A stretch of 64,000 nucleotides of DNA from Paraurantiacibacter namhicola (GTDB lineage Bacteria > Pseudomonadota > Alphaproteobacteria > Sphingomonadales > Sphingomonadaceae): contig NZ_CP016545.1 of assembly GCF_001687545.1 (NCBI RefSeq), positions 2,031,001-2,095,000 on the forward strand. Reading direction: 5' to 3'. Shown here one piece after another: positions 44,313 to 53,124 of this stretch (within the stretch, counting starts at the first letter, position 1; each line of letters opens with the position of its first letter). The position numbers and the translations under genes were made by a program. Under the pieces are notes generated by a model. The model was not told the DNA's origin, made no database searches, and worked only from the letters and a program-made list of their open reading frames with translations.

Positions 44313-45683
44313 ATGAGCACGCGCAAGGCATCGGCGGCGGACGAACCGCGCATCGAAAGCCGCGACCAGCTGGTCGCCCCCATGATCGCTGGCGAGAAGC
44401 CGAAGGCAGACTGGCGCATCGGCACGGAGCACGAGAAGCTGGTCTTCAAGACCGAGACGAAGCACGCGCCCAGCTATGACGAGCCCGGCGGCATCCGCGA
44501 CATCCTGCTAAGCCTGAAAGACTTCAACTGGGAGCCGGTTGAAGAAGCGGGCAAGGTCATCGCCATGGCCGGCGACGATGGCACGGTCAGCCTCGAACCG
44601 GCAGGCCAGCTGGAACTGTCCGGCGCGCCGCTGCAGACGCTGCACGAAACCTGCAACGAAACCGGGCGCCACCTGGCGCAGGTAAAGGAAGTCGGCGCGA
44701 AATGCGGTGTGGGTTTCCTTGGTCTGGGCATGTGGCCGGACAAGACCCGCGAAGAGCTGCCGATGATGCCCAAGGGGCGCTACGACATCATGAAGCGGCA
44801 CATGCCCACCGTGGGCAGCTTGGGCCTCGACATGATGCTGCGCACCTGCACCATTCAGGTAAACCTCGATTATTCGAGCGAGGCGGACATGGCGGCCAAA
44901 TTCCGCACCAGCCTCGCGCTGCAGCCGCTCGCCACTGCGCTCTTCGCCAACAGCCCCTTCACCGAGGGCAAGCCCAACGGTTACCTTAGCTATCGCAGCC
45001 ATATCTGGTCGGACACCGATCCGCATCGCACCGGCATGCTGCCCTTCGTGTTCGAGGACGGCTTCGGATATGACCGCTGGGCGGAATACATGCTGGATGT
45101 GCCGATGTATTTCGTCTTCCGTGACGGCAAGTATATCGACGCCGCAGGCCAGAGCTTCCGCGATTTCCTGAAAGGCGAGCTCCCCGCCCTGCCCGGCGAA
45201 TTGCCGACCGAAAGCGACTGGTGGGACCACCTTTCCACCGCTTTCCCCGAAGTACGACTGAAGAGTTTCCTGGAGATGCGCGGCGCAGATGGCGGGCCGT
45301 GGAGCCGGATCTGTGCGCTGCCCGCCTTCTGGGTGGGCCTGCTGTACGACCAGGGCGCGCTGGATGCCGCATGGGCGCTGGTGAAGGACTGGTCGATGGA
45401 AGAGCGCGAGGCGCTGCGCAATGCCGTGCCCAAGCAGGCGCTGGACGCGCCGATCCCCGGCGGCGGCAGCCTGCGCGACCTTGCAAAAGACGTGATGGCC
45501 ATCTCGCGGCAGGGCCTTGCCGCCCGCGCGCAGCTGAATACCGGCGGCGATAACGAGACGGGCTTCCTCGAGACGCTCGATGAGATCGTCGAGAGCGGCA
45601 AGGTGCCCGCCCAGCGCCTGCTGGACATGTATCACGGCGAATGGAACGGCGACGTCAGCCGCGTCTACAAATACGCTTTCTAA
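44313..45683 (+). CDS. gshA: glutamate--cysteine ligase (plant/alphaproteobacterial type)
   Basis: This ATP-dependent enzyme catalyses the first, rate-limiting step of glutathione synthesis. At 456 residues it is of the GCS2-like plant/alphaproteobacterial group rather than the E. coli type. Typical segments are DWRIGTEHEKLVFK near residue 35, QLELSGAPLQTLHET, RTCTIQVNLDYSSE and the C-terminal GFLETLDEIVESG. The two redox-regulatory cysteines known in plant enzymes are not evident. It converges on the ICMT-like gene with 3 bases between stops. Confidence 0.95.
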   Translation: MSTRKASAADEPRIESRDQLVAPMIAGEKPKADWRIGTEHEKLVFKTETKHAPSYDEPGGIRDILLSLKDFNWEPVEEAGKVIAMAGDDGTVSLEPAGQLELSGAPLQTLHETCNETGRHLAQVKEVGAKCGVGFLGLGMWPDKTREELPMMPKGRYDIMKRHMPTVGSLGLDMMLRTCTIQVNLDYSSEADMAAKFRTSLALQPLATALFANSPFTEGKPNGYLSYRSHIWSDTDPHRTGMLPFVFEDGFGYDRWAEYMLDVPMYFVFRDGKYIDAAGQSFRDFLKGELPALPGELPTESDWWDHLSTAFPEVRLKSFLEMRGADGGPWSRICALPAFWVGLLYDQGALDAAWALVKDWSMEEREALRNAVPKQALDAPIPGGGSLRDLAKDVMAISRQGLAARAQLNTGGDNETGFLETLDEIVESGKVPAQRLLDMYHGEWNGDVSRVYKYAF

Positions 45684-45686
45684 GCG

Positions 45687-47078
45687 CTATTCCGCAGGCT
45701 GCGGCGCGATCGCGCCTTTCGGCTTCAGCTTTTCGAGCAGGCGATGCAGCGGGGCAGTGACGATGCCGTGGCGGTTCATCCACTCGAAGTAATCGCGGTA
45801 TTTCTCGTCCTCGCCCAGCAGGTGCGCCTCTTCGGTCTTCGCGCGCCAGTAATAGATGCCGGACACCACGCCCAGGAAGATCGTGTTGCGGATCACGTCC
45901 ACCGTGGAACCGCTGACGGTGATGAATGGCATCACGCTCAGCCACCAGAACAGGTTCTTCGACAGATAGGCCGGGTGGCGCGTGAAGCGATATGGCCCAT
46001 GCGTCAGCACACCGCGATAGGTGAGGTTGGAAAAGCGGATGCCAAAGGCCACGGTGGCCCAGGCATAGATGGCCGTCAGCGCGACCAGTATGGCGGCCCA
46101 GGCCCACAGCAATGGCTCGTTACCTGCAAACCAGTGGCCCCAGCCTGCGGTGTTGTTTTCGTACTGGATCACCCCGCCATTGCCCATGAAGGCGAAGACG
46201 AAGGGCGGGTAGCACAGCAGTGCCGCAACCCAGCCGGCCAAGAAGGGATTGCCGCTGCGGATATGGGCGTCCAGCGGGCGCAGCGTCAGCAAATAGCCCA
46301 CCGTGCCGATCTGCACGTCGATCACGAACAGGAGCTCGAACAGCAGCACACCCAGCATCACCGGATTGCCCAGTACGGCACCGAAATCCGCCTCCACCAC
46401 GGCGCGGAAACCGAAGGGCAGGATGGAGATCATGAAGGCGCTGAAGAAGCCCTTGATGATCCAGGCCCGCCAGTGCTTCTTCACCTCATGCGGGTCCCAC
46501 GCCTCGCGCCGCAGCAGCATGGCGCCGAAATGCCAGGCATGGTCGCGCGGCCTGATCATGTAGCGGTCCAGCCAGATCACATAGGGCACGCACAGCACGA
46601 AAAGCGGGATTGCCGCCCAGCCCAGCACCTGCATGGAAAAGAGGTATTGCCCGTCCCAGTACCAGCGGCCGAGGCAGAAGAGGCCGGCCAGCACGCCGTA
46701 TGTCACCCACAGGGCAGCAATCTTGGTGCTGGCGGTTTCCATCGCCTGGTCGATCGGGCGCGGATTGGACCAGTCGATCCCGGTGGAGGGGCGCAGGTGC
46801 ACCTTGTCCACCACCACCGACCAAATACCCATGGCAAGGCCGGTCAGCGCCATGGCTGCGAGCGCGGCCAGCGGACCGCTCAGCACGCCTGATGCCGGAT
46901 CGGCCCCGAACACCGGCGCGATCTGCGGCCAGGCGCGGCAGAAGGCGATCCACGCCAGCAGCGTCGCCAGGCCGACGAGGCCGACACTGGTCGACACGTC
47001 GCTGGCCGGGATCGGGCGCGCGGGCGCACCCCTGCGCCTTGCAGGCGGCGAACTGGCGATTGGCATGTGCGCGGTCAT
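45687..47078 (-). CDS. multipass membrane protein with ICMT-like C-terminal domain
   Basis: This 463-residue protein has about ten hydrophobic helices. The last 120 residues match the isoprenylcysteine carboxyl methyltransferase/PEMT fold: LTHGPYRFTRHPAYLSKN, a further helix, then YYWRAKTEEAHLLGEDEKYR with the SAM-binding Arg-His-Pro and Glu-Glu positions. The N-terminal 330 residues form an additional membrane domain that I cannot name. Substrates of bacterial members are mostly unknown, and lipid or quinone methylation is possible. It lies behind bamB but is separated from it by a hairpin. Confidence 0.78.
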   Translation of the reverse strand: MTAHMPIASSPPARRRGAPARPIPASDVSTSVGLVGLATLLAWIAFCRAWPQIAPVFGADPASGVLSGPLAALAAMALTGLAMGIWSVVVDKVHLRPSTGIDWSNPRPIDQAMETASTKIAALWVTYGVLAGLFCLGRWYWDGQYLFSMQVLGWAAIPLFVLCVPYVIWLDRYMIRPRDHAWHFGAMLLRREAWDPHEVKKHWRAWIIKGFFSAFMISILPFGFRAVVEADFGAVLGNPVMLGVLLFELLFVIDVQIGTVGYLLTLRPLDAHIRSGNPFLAGWVAALLCYPPFVFAFMGNGGVIQYENNTAGWGHWFAGNEPLLWAWAAILVALTAIYAWATVAFGIRFSNLTYRGVLTHGPYRFTRHPAYLSKNLFWWLSVMPFITVSGSTVDVIRNTIFLGVVSGIYYWRAKTEEAHLLGEDEKYRDYFEWMNRHGIVTAPLHRLLEKLKPKGAIAPQPAE

Positions 47079-47120
47079 CGCGCCTGCCCATAAGCGAAAA
47101 GGCTTAATGGCCCGATAAGG

Positions 47121-47159
47121 CTGCGGCCCGCAGTCCCGGAAAAGGACGGCGGGCCGCAG
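47121..47159 (-). terminator. hairpin after bamB
   Basis: An 11-bp perfect stem CTGCGGCCCGC (47121-47131) pairs with 47149-47159 across a 17-base loop, in the 102-base gap between bamB and the ICMT-like gene. No T tract follows on the minus strand, so termination may be partial. Confidence 0.55.
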
Positions 47160-47180
47160 GAAAATTAACGTGGCTTTCGC

Positions 47181-48557
47181 TTAGCGGAAAGCGGTGATCG
47201 TCCCGTCATCGTCCAGCACATACAGCGTCTGCATGGCGACGACCGGAGGCAGGCTGACCGGAGCCTTGAACTCATAGGCTTCGCTGACTTCACCCGTCGT
47301 CACGTCGGCGGACAGCAGCTTGCCGCGCGAGCTGGCGATCCACAGGCGATTGCTGGCGAGCACGGGGCCCTGCCAGAAGATCGGGCCTTCGCGGTCTTCG
47401 GCATCGCGCCAGCGGTCAAGCTGCGTCATCCAGCGGACGCGGCCCGTAGTGCGCTGGATGGCCAGCAGCCGGGCATCGTCGGTCAGGGTGAAGACCCATT
47501 CACCAGCCACAGTGGGGGTGGAGATCCCAGCGAGGTTGAGTTCCCACAGGCGCTGGCCGGTCACGAGCTCGTAAGCGGCCATGCGGCCACCCTGGCCCAG
47601 CGCGTAAACGCGGCCCTGGTCGATGATGGGGTCGGCATCCACGTCGGTCAGCGTGCTGACGGAGGTGCTGATGGAGGTGCGCGCAAGCGCGTCGGACCAC
47701 AGCACGCGGCCGTTCTCGTAACGATAGGCCACAAGCTCGCCGCTGGAATAGCCTGCGATGACCGTGCTCTGGCCCGAAGCGGGCGCGGCGACGCCGAACA
47801 CGCCGGACTGGCCGCCAGATGCCGTATCCTGCCACACCACGCTGCCATCGGTCAGCGAAAGCGCAAAGATCTCGCTGTTCTGGCTCATCACGTAAGCGGA
47901 ATTGTAGGCGATGGTGGGCGAACCGCGCAGCGGACCGGCGGGCTTCACGCGCCACAGCTGCTGGCCGGTGCGCGCATCCAGTGCGGCAACGTCGCCCGCA
48001 CCGCTGGTGGCAAAGACACGGCCGTCGAAATAGGCCGCACCGCCGCCGAAACGGCTGCGCTGCAGGTCATCGGAAACTTCGAACTGGTAAGTCCAGACCG
48101 AAGCGCCGGTCCCTGCATCCATGGCGTGCACGCGGCCATCGGTGCCCACGGCATACAGCATCCCGCCTCCGATGACGGGGGCTGCCGCCAGCTTCACCTT
48201 CTTGGACGAACCGGCAATGCTGGCCGTCCAGGCGCGGCCCGGCGCGTTGGACAGGGCGACATGGCCCGGGTTCTTCGCGGCATTGCCACCGGCCTGCGAC
48301 CACTCCGCGTTCTCACGCGCGGGCGGCAGCACCACTGCCGTACCCGCCAGCGACGGGTCCGCTTCCACGGCCGATGCGATGCGCGACAGGATCGGCGTGC
48401 GGTTGCCGACGGTCGGCGTCTTGTCGCCATCGTCGGAACCGCCGAACAGGCCGCATGCGCTGGCCGCGAAGGCAAGCCCGGTGGCAAGGACAGCGCGCAT
48501 CAGGCTGCGCGGTGCGATGGAAAGGCCGAACGGGCCGCTGCTGTTTTTCACATTCAT
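47181..48557 (-). CDS. bamB: outer membrane assembly lipoprotein BamB
   Basis: This PQQ-like eight-bladed beta-propeller lipoprotein of the BAM complex helps fold outer-membrane proteins. It has 458 residues. The signal ends in lipobox AASAC with Cys35. Blades follow with repeated patterns such as GGGMLYAVGTDGRVHAMDAGTG, DVAALDARTGQQLWRVKP and GRMAAYELVTGQRLWELNL. It starts 27 bases after the YfgM-like gene, reproducing the yfgM-bamB pairing. The der gene that often follows bamB is not here. Confidence 0.93.
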   Translation of the reverse strand: MNVKNSSGPFGLSIAPRSLMRAVLATGLAFAASACGLFGGSDDGDKTPTVGNRTPILSRIASAVEADPSLAGTAVVLPPARENAEWSQAGGNAAKNPGHVALSNAPGRAWTASIAGSSKKVKLAAAPVIGGGMLYAVGTDGRVHAMDAGTGASVWTYQFEVSDDLQRSRFGGGAAYFDGRVFATSGAGDVAALDARTGQQLWRVKPAGPLRGSPTIAYNSAYVMSQNSEIFALSLTDGSVVWQDTASGGQSGVFGVAAPASGQSTVIAGYSSGELVAYRYENGRVLWSDALARTSISTSVSTLTDVDADPIIDQGRVYALGQGGRMAAYELVTGQRLWELNLAGISTPTVAGEWVFTLTDDARLLAIQRTTGRVRWMTQLDRWRDAEDREGPIFWQGPVLASNRLWIASSRGKLLSADVTTGEVSEAYEFKAPVSLPPVVAMQTLYVLDDDGTITAFR

Positions 48558-48583
48558 CTCTTTGGCATTTCCTTGGTCGGGCG

Positions 48584-49369
48584 TCAGCCGGCGGTGCCGG
48601 CCGTCTCGCCGCCGAATTCTTCCAGCGTGCTGTCTACATCCTCGACAGCGTCGTAGCCCAGCACGCCAGCCATCTGGCGCGCGCGGGCCCGCAGGCTGGC
48701 GGGCACGGTTTCATCCTGCGCAATCTGCGCGAAAAGCGGTCCGGCAAGGTCTTCCTTGCCCTGTTCCAGGTAAGCCATGGCCACCAGTTCCCCGGCGGAT
48801 CCGAAATAGGCGTTGCCCGGCACGGCCAGCGGCTTCAGCTTGGTCACCACTTCGGCCTTGTCCATCGCATCGTAATTCGCCGCGACGGAGCGGATCAGCG
48901 CGAGGTCGGCCAGCGGCTTGGGTGTTTCGGGATCGGCGGCCACGGCGGCGAACATCTCTGCGGCCTGCGCAGGCTGGCCGTCCTGTGCGGCAATGCCTGC
49001 CTGCAGCATGGCAGCCGCAGCGGCCGGGCCGGGCGCGCCGTCGGCAAGGGCGGCCAGTTCGCTCTTGGCAGTGGCGAGATTGCCCGCCTCCAGCTCGTCC
49101 AGCGCGCCGATCAGCGCTTCGGAATTACCTTCCATCGCGCCTTCGTTCTGACCCTGCCAGTACAGGAAACCGGCAAAGGCCAGCAGGCCCGCAACCAGCA
49201 CACCGATAACGATCTTGCCGTATTTCTGGGCGAACTGCGCCGCATCGTCCTGACGAACCGCATCGTCCACTTCGCGCAGCAGCATGTCCTGCTCCGCATC
49301 GGTGGCCTTGGCTTTCTTTTCCTCGGTCGTCTTGGGTGTCTTGGGGGTCAGGGCCACGGGGGCGTTCAT
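48584..49369 (-). CDS. YfgM-like membrane-anchored TPR protein
   Basis: This 261-residue protein is cytoplasmic at its N-terminus, has one membrane helix at about residues 52-71 (VIGVLVAGLLAFAGFLYWQG), and exposes an Ala-rich, TPR-like helical periplasmic domain. In E. coli YfgM works with PpiD at the Sec translocon to hand proteins to periplasmic chaperones. Position directly ahead of bamB supports a role in envelope protein traffic. The start at 49369 has GAGG almost touching the ATG. A TTG start at 49378 would add only three residues. Confidence 0.85.
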   Translation of the reverse strand: MNAPVALTPKTPKTTEEKKAKATDAEQDMLLREVDDAVRQDDAAQFAQKYGKIVIGVLVAGLLAFAGFLYWQGQNEGAMEGNSEALIGALDELEAGNLATAKSELAALADGAPGPAAAAAMLQAGIAAQDGQPAQAAEMFAAVAADPETPKPLADLALIRSVAANYDAMDKAEVVTKLKPLAVPGNAYFGSAGELVAMAYLEQGKEDLAGPLFAQIAQDETVPASLRARARQMAGVLGYDAVEDVDSTLEEFGGETAGTAG

Positions 49370-49520
49370 CCTCGGCAATATGGCGTTTCGCCGCGCTGTT
49401 TAGCGCATGGCCCACGCAATTCAATCTTTGCGAGGCACTGTCTCCCCCGCAGCGTGAATGGCGGATGAAAGCGGCGTCATGGCTGCAGTCACCGCCAAGG
49501 CGCGTGCCCTGCCCGCAATT

Positions 49521-50657
49521 TCAGGGGTTGCGGCCCATTATCCCCCAATACAGCGCGCGGTAGCGTTCGATCATCGTCTTCGCGTCATATTCGGCGCGGG
49601 CCTTGCGCTTGTTGGCCTTGCCCAGCCGCTCGCGCAGGGCATCATCACCTGCCAGCGCGGCCAGCGCCGGGGCGAGGTTCTCGCCAACCGGCGGGGCGAC
49701 GATGAATTCGGCCTGCTCCTCCGCCACCATGCCCGCGACATCGCCCACATCGGGCGCCGCAACGGGCACGCCCGCAGCCATCGCCTCGATCACGGAGATG
49801 GGCTGCTGTTCGGATTCGCTGGAGAGCGCAAAAATATCGAATAGCCCCACGATCCGCGCGGGATCATCGACAAAGCCCGGCAGGTGGACGCGGTGCTCCA
49901 CGCCCAGCCGGTCCGCCTCCGCCTCGATCGCGGCGCGTTCTGGCCCCTCACCGGCGATAACCAAATTCCATTCTTCCGGAAGGGCGGCAAAGGCGCGGAC
50001 CATGGCGGGCAGGTTCTTCACCGCACGGAGCCCGGCCAGCGTGCCTACCCACTTTTCGCCCTTGCGCTTGATCAGCGATGGCAGGGCGTCCGCTTTCGGC
50101 GCGCGGGAGAAGGCACCCACGTCGATGCCATTGGGGATGCGGCGGACCTTGGTGCGCGGCAATTCCCAGGTCTCCAGCGCCACGCGTTCCAGCGTCTCAC
50201 TCGGCACGACCAGCGCGGCGCAGCGCCCCAGCGCGATGCGGCGGAAGAAATTGCGGCGCTTCTTCAGGCGCTTGGCCTCATCCTCGTTGAAGCCATCCTC
50301 GTGATGGACCAGCGGCGGCAGGCGGTAGACATCGGCGAATAGCGTGTGCGCCATCGCCGCATCCATCGCGCCCCAATTGTAAGTCAGGATCAGGTCGAAA
50401 CCGGCCATGGCGGCGGCGATCTTCTTCAGGCGGCCCGGCCATGGCTTGCCCGTCAGCGCCGGGAAGTCCTTCGGGAAGGTGACATTGCCCAGCCCCTGCA
50501 ACAAGCGCGCCGCGCCCATCCGCTCCGGATCGCCGCTGACGATGACATGGTCCGCCTTCGGGAAGGCGCGCACCAACTGGACGCAGCGCAGTTCCTTGCC
50601 GCCGGGATCGAAGCCGGAATGGACATGCAGCATACGCGGGCGTTGGTTGGGTTTCAT
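49521..50657 (-). CDS. GT4-type glycosyltransferase
   Basis: This 378-residue retaining glycosyltransferase has the GT-B fold. The N-terminal domain shows LHVHSGFDPGGKELRCVQLV with the donor/acceptor glycine loop. The C-terminal domain has RRIPNGIDVGAFS and ALSSESEQQPISVIEAMAAG, the family E-x7-E motif. A role in capsule, exopolysaccharide or LPS is general for the family, but no glycan cluster surrounds it. The start is at 50657, since the longer frame adds an Arg-rich leader lying in the hydrolase gene. It lies 13 bases after the alpha/beta hydrolase on the same strand. Confidence 0.88.
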   Translation of the reverse strand: MKPNQRPRMLHVHSGFDPGGKELRCVQLVRAFPKADHVIVSGDPERMGAARLLQGLGNVTFPKDFPALTGKPWPGRLKKIAAAMAGFDLILTYNWGAMDAAMAHTLFADVYRLPPLVHHEDGFNEDEAKRLKKRRNFFRRIALGRCAALVVPSETLERVALETWELPRTKVRRIPNGIDVGAFSRAPKADALPSLIKRKGEKWVGTLAGLRAVKNLPAMVRAFAALPEEWNLVIAGEGPERAAIEAEADRLGVEHRVHLPGFVDDPARIVGLFDIFALSSESEQQPISVIEAMAAGVPVAAPDVGDVAGMVAEEQAEFIVAPPVGENLAPALAALAGDDALRERLGKANKRKARAEYDAKTMIERYRALYWGIMGRNP

Positions 50658-50670
50658 TTGCGGCTCGTCT

Positions 50671-51600
50671 TCATGTGGCGACCCGTGCCAGGAGGCTGGC
50701 GATGGCGGCCTGCGCCTCCGGCTCCTCCAGCGTGGAAGCATGGCCGGTCTGCGGTATCAGCGCCACGTCCATGCCATCGATATCGGCGGCCATGTGCGCG
50801 GCAGTCTCGGCGCTCAGCAGGTCGGACAATTCGCCGTGTAGCAACAGGCCGGGCCTGCCGCCCAGCGCCTTGAAAGCGGGCCACAGATCGGCCGTCTCCT
50901 TCTCGCCATCGCGCACGAAGGGCTCTGCGATCTTCATGTCGTAATCGAAGGCGATGCGGCCATTGTTGCCCACCACCATCATGCGCTTGGCGTGCTGCAG
51001 CCAGGCAGCAATGTCGAAGCCAGGGTGGTCCGCCCGCGCCTGTTCGCGCAGCGCCCGCGCGGCGTGCATCCATGTGGGGAAGCTGCGGCCGAGGCCGACA
51101 TATTCGCCGATCCGCTCCAGCCCTGCCTTCTCCACGACCGGGCCGATATCGTTCAGCACCACGCCCTTCATCCGGCTGCCGTCGCGCGCCGCCATCAGCG
51201 CCAGCATCAGCCCGCCCATGGACGTGCCCACACCGACATATTCTTCGAGCGAGAGGTGCCCCAGCAGCGCATCGACATCGGCAAGATAATTGGGAATGCG
51301 ATAGGTTTCCGGGTCGCGCGCGTAATCGCTCATCCCCCGCCCGCGCATCTCAGGCACTATCAGCCGCCACTCGCCCGCAAAGGCATCGGCCAGGGGGCCG
51401 AAATCGCGCGCATTGCGGGTCAGGCCGTGCAGGCACAGCAGTGCCGGGCGGTCCGCGCGCCCGGCATAATCGCGAAAGCTCAGCGTCAGACCATCGGCCG
51501 TTTCCCACGTACCGATAGTGTAGATTTCGTCGCTGCCGGCGATGGCCTGTCCCCTGCTCGAATCCGCACATGCCTTGTTACGGCGGGCATGCGGGGCCAC
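50671..51600 (-). CDS. alpha/beta hydrolase with unusual start
   Basis: This alpha/beta-hydrolase-fold protein has the oxyanion loop LCLHGLTRNARDFGP, nucleophile Ser in GTSMGGLMLAL and catalytic His in QTGHASTLEEPE. No ATG or TTG exists near the expected start. The coordinates use the in-frame GTG at 51600 (309 residues), but this lies only 9 bases from the divergent selO start and gives a basic leader unlike the family. The better fit by protein length begins at an ATC at 51543 (I/M-A-G-S-D-E-I-Y), preceded by AGGGGACAGG. A frameshift from an ATG at 51571 is the other option. Confidence 0.75.
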   Translation of the reverse strand: MAPHARRNKACADSSRGQAIAGSDEIYTIGTWETADGLTLSFRDYAGRADRPALLCLHGLTRNARDFGPLADAFAGEWRLIVPEMRGRGMSDYARDPETYRIPNYLADVDALLGHLSLEEYVGVGTSMGGLMLALMAARDGSRMKGVVLNDIGPVVEKAGLERIGEYVGLGRSFPTWMHAARALREQARADHPGFDIAAWLQHAKRMMVVGNNGRIAFDYDMKIAEPFVRDGEKETADLWPAFKALGGRPGLLLHGELSDLLSAETAAHMAADIDGMDVALIPQTGHASTLEEPEAQAAIASLLARVAT

Positions 51601-51609
51601 TAATGCCAG

Positions 51610-53022
51610 ATGCGCCCCGAACCGCAAGCTGCCGATTACCGGCCTGACACGCCGATACAGGCAATCGCCGACTGGCTGGCCGATCCCGTGGAGGCGGCGG
51701 ATTTCCCGCAGGCCATCCCGCGCTTCCGCAATTCCCGGCATGACAAGACGGTGGGGCTGGACGGGTTGGACGAGGCGGCGTGGCTTGCCCACTTCGCGCG
51801 GTTCGAACCGCTGGAGGGCAACCTGCCGCGCCCGCTGGCCCTGCGCTATCACGGCCACCAGTTCCGCGTGTACAATCCCGATATTGGCGACGGGCGCGGC
51901 TTCCTGTTTGCGCAGTTGCGCGATGCGGGAGGCCGCCTGCTGGACCTTGGGACCAAGGGCAGCGGCACCACGCCCTACAGCCGCACGGCCGACGGACGCC
52001 TGACGCTGCGCGGCGCGATTCGCGAAATCCTGGCGACGGAGATGCTCGAGGCGCTGGGGGCAAATACCTCCAAGACCTTTGCCGTGATCGAGACGGGCGA
52101 GGTGCTGGAGCGGCATGACGAGCCGCCGCCGGTCCGCTCCGCCGTGATGACACGGCTGAGCCACGGCCACATCCGCATCGGCAGTTTCCAGCGGCTCGCT
52201 GACCTTGGCGAGCGGGAGAACCTGGCCGCCCTGGTTAATTATTGCCTGGAGCATTATCCCGGCCCCGAAGCGCCCGCCGATGCGCCGGAGGGTGATGTCC
52301 CTGCCGTAAAGTTGCTGCACCAGGTGGTGGAACGGCTGGCCGATCTTGCCGCATCCTACATGGCCGCCGGCTTCGTTCACGGCGTGCTCAACACCGACAA
52401 TATGAACATCACGGGCGAAAGCTTCGATTACGGCCCGTGGCGCTTCCTGCCGCAATGGGATCCCGGCTTTACGGCCGCCTATTTCGACCATTCGGGCCTT
52501 TATGCATTCGGCCGCCAACCGGAAGCGATCCACTGGAATTGCGCGCAATTGGCCATCGCACTGCGCCCGCTGGTGGAGGCCCCGCCTTTGGTGGCCGCGA
52601 TCGAGCGGTTTCCAGCGCTCTACGGCGCGGCGCTGGCCCGGCGCTGGTGCTGGCGGCTGGGCGTGGAAAGCCGCGGCGCGGCGCAGGATGCCGCCCTCGT
52701 CTCCGCCTGCGAGCGGGCGATAAAGGCGGGCGCGCTTGCCCCGCATGAACTTTTCCACCGCCACCGCTTCGGCGCGCATGCCGAGGGCGAGCTGGCAGAG
52801 GCGCTGGAAGGCCGCGAATCCGTGGGTCCGCAGAGCGAATATTGGCAGGCGGCCGAGCCGGAAGGACTGGAGATCGGCGAGGTGAACGACGTCCTCGATG
52901 CCTGCTGCCTGCGCGACGACTGGGACGTGCTGGATCGCAAGGTTTCCGCCATCCGCGCGCTGGGCAACGCGCTTGGCCCTGCGCCGGAGCCGTCCGGCCA
53001 TGCCAACCGATTGCGGAAATAG
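51610..53022 (+). CDS. selO: protein adenylyltransferase SelO (YdiU family)
   Basis: This pseudokinase-fold enzyme of 470 residues transfers AMP to Ser, Thr or Tyr of target proteins and is linked to redox homeostasis. Typical segments are LALRYHGHQFRVYNPDIGDG, LLDLGTKGSGTTPYSRTADG with the inverted ATP-binding lysine region, and VLNTDNMNITGESFDYGPW, which holds the metal-binding Asn and Asp. No TGA selenocysteine codon is evident; the frame ends with TAG. The start at 51610 is only a few bases from the region where the divergent hydrolase would begin. Confidence 0.93.
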   Translation: MRPEPQAADYRPDTPIQAIADWLADPVEAADFPQAIPRFRNSRHDKTVGLDGLDEAAWLAHFARFEPLEGNLPRPLALRYHGHQFRVYNPDIGDGRGFLFAQLRDAGGRLLDLGTKGSGTTPYSRTADGRLTLRGAIREILATEMLEALGANTSKTFAVIETGEVLERHDEPPPVRSAVMTRLSHGHIRIGSFQRLADLGERENLAALVNYCLEHYPGPEAPADAPEGDVPAVKLLHQVVERLADLAASYMAAGFVHGVLNTDNMNITGESFDYGPWRFLPQWDPGFTAAYFDHSGLYAFGRQPEAIHWNCAQLAIALRPLVEAPPLVAAIERFPALYGAALARRWCWRLGVESRGAAQDAALVSACERAIKAGALAPHELFHRHRFGAHAEGELAEALEGRESVGPQSEYWQAAEPEGLEIGEVNDVLDACCLRDDWDVLDRKVSAIRALGNALGPAPEPSGHANRLRK

Positions 53023-53124
53023 GTTTTTGGCCCTAGATGGCGCCTCACGAATTTGCCGGGTCTTCGCCCGGCCTCAGAGATTAGCGCGCCGCGCAATGGC
53101 TGCTGGCGTTGGGGGAATGTCCGG

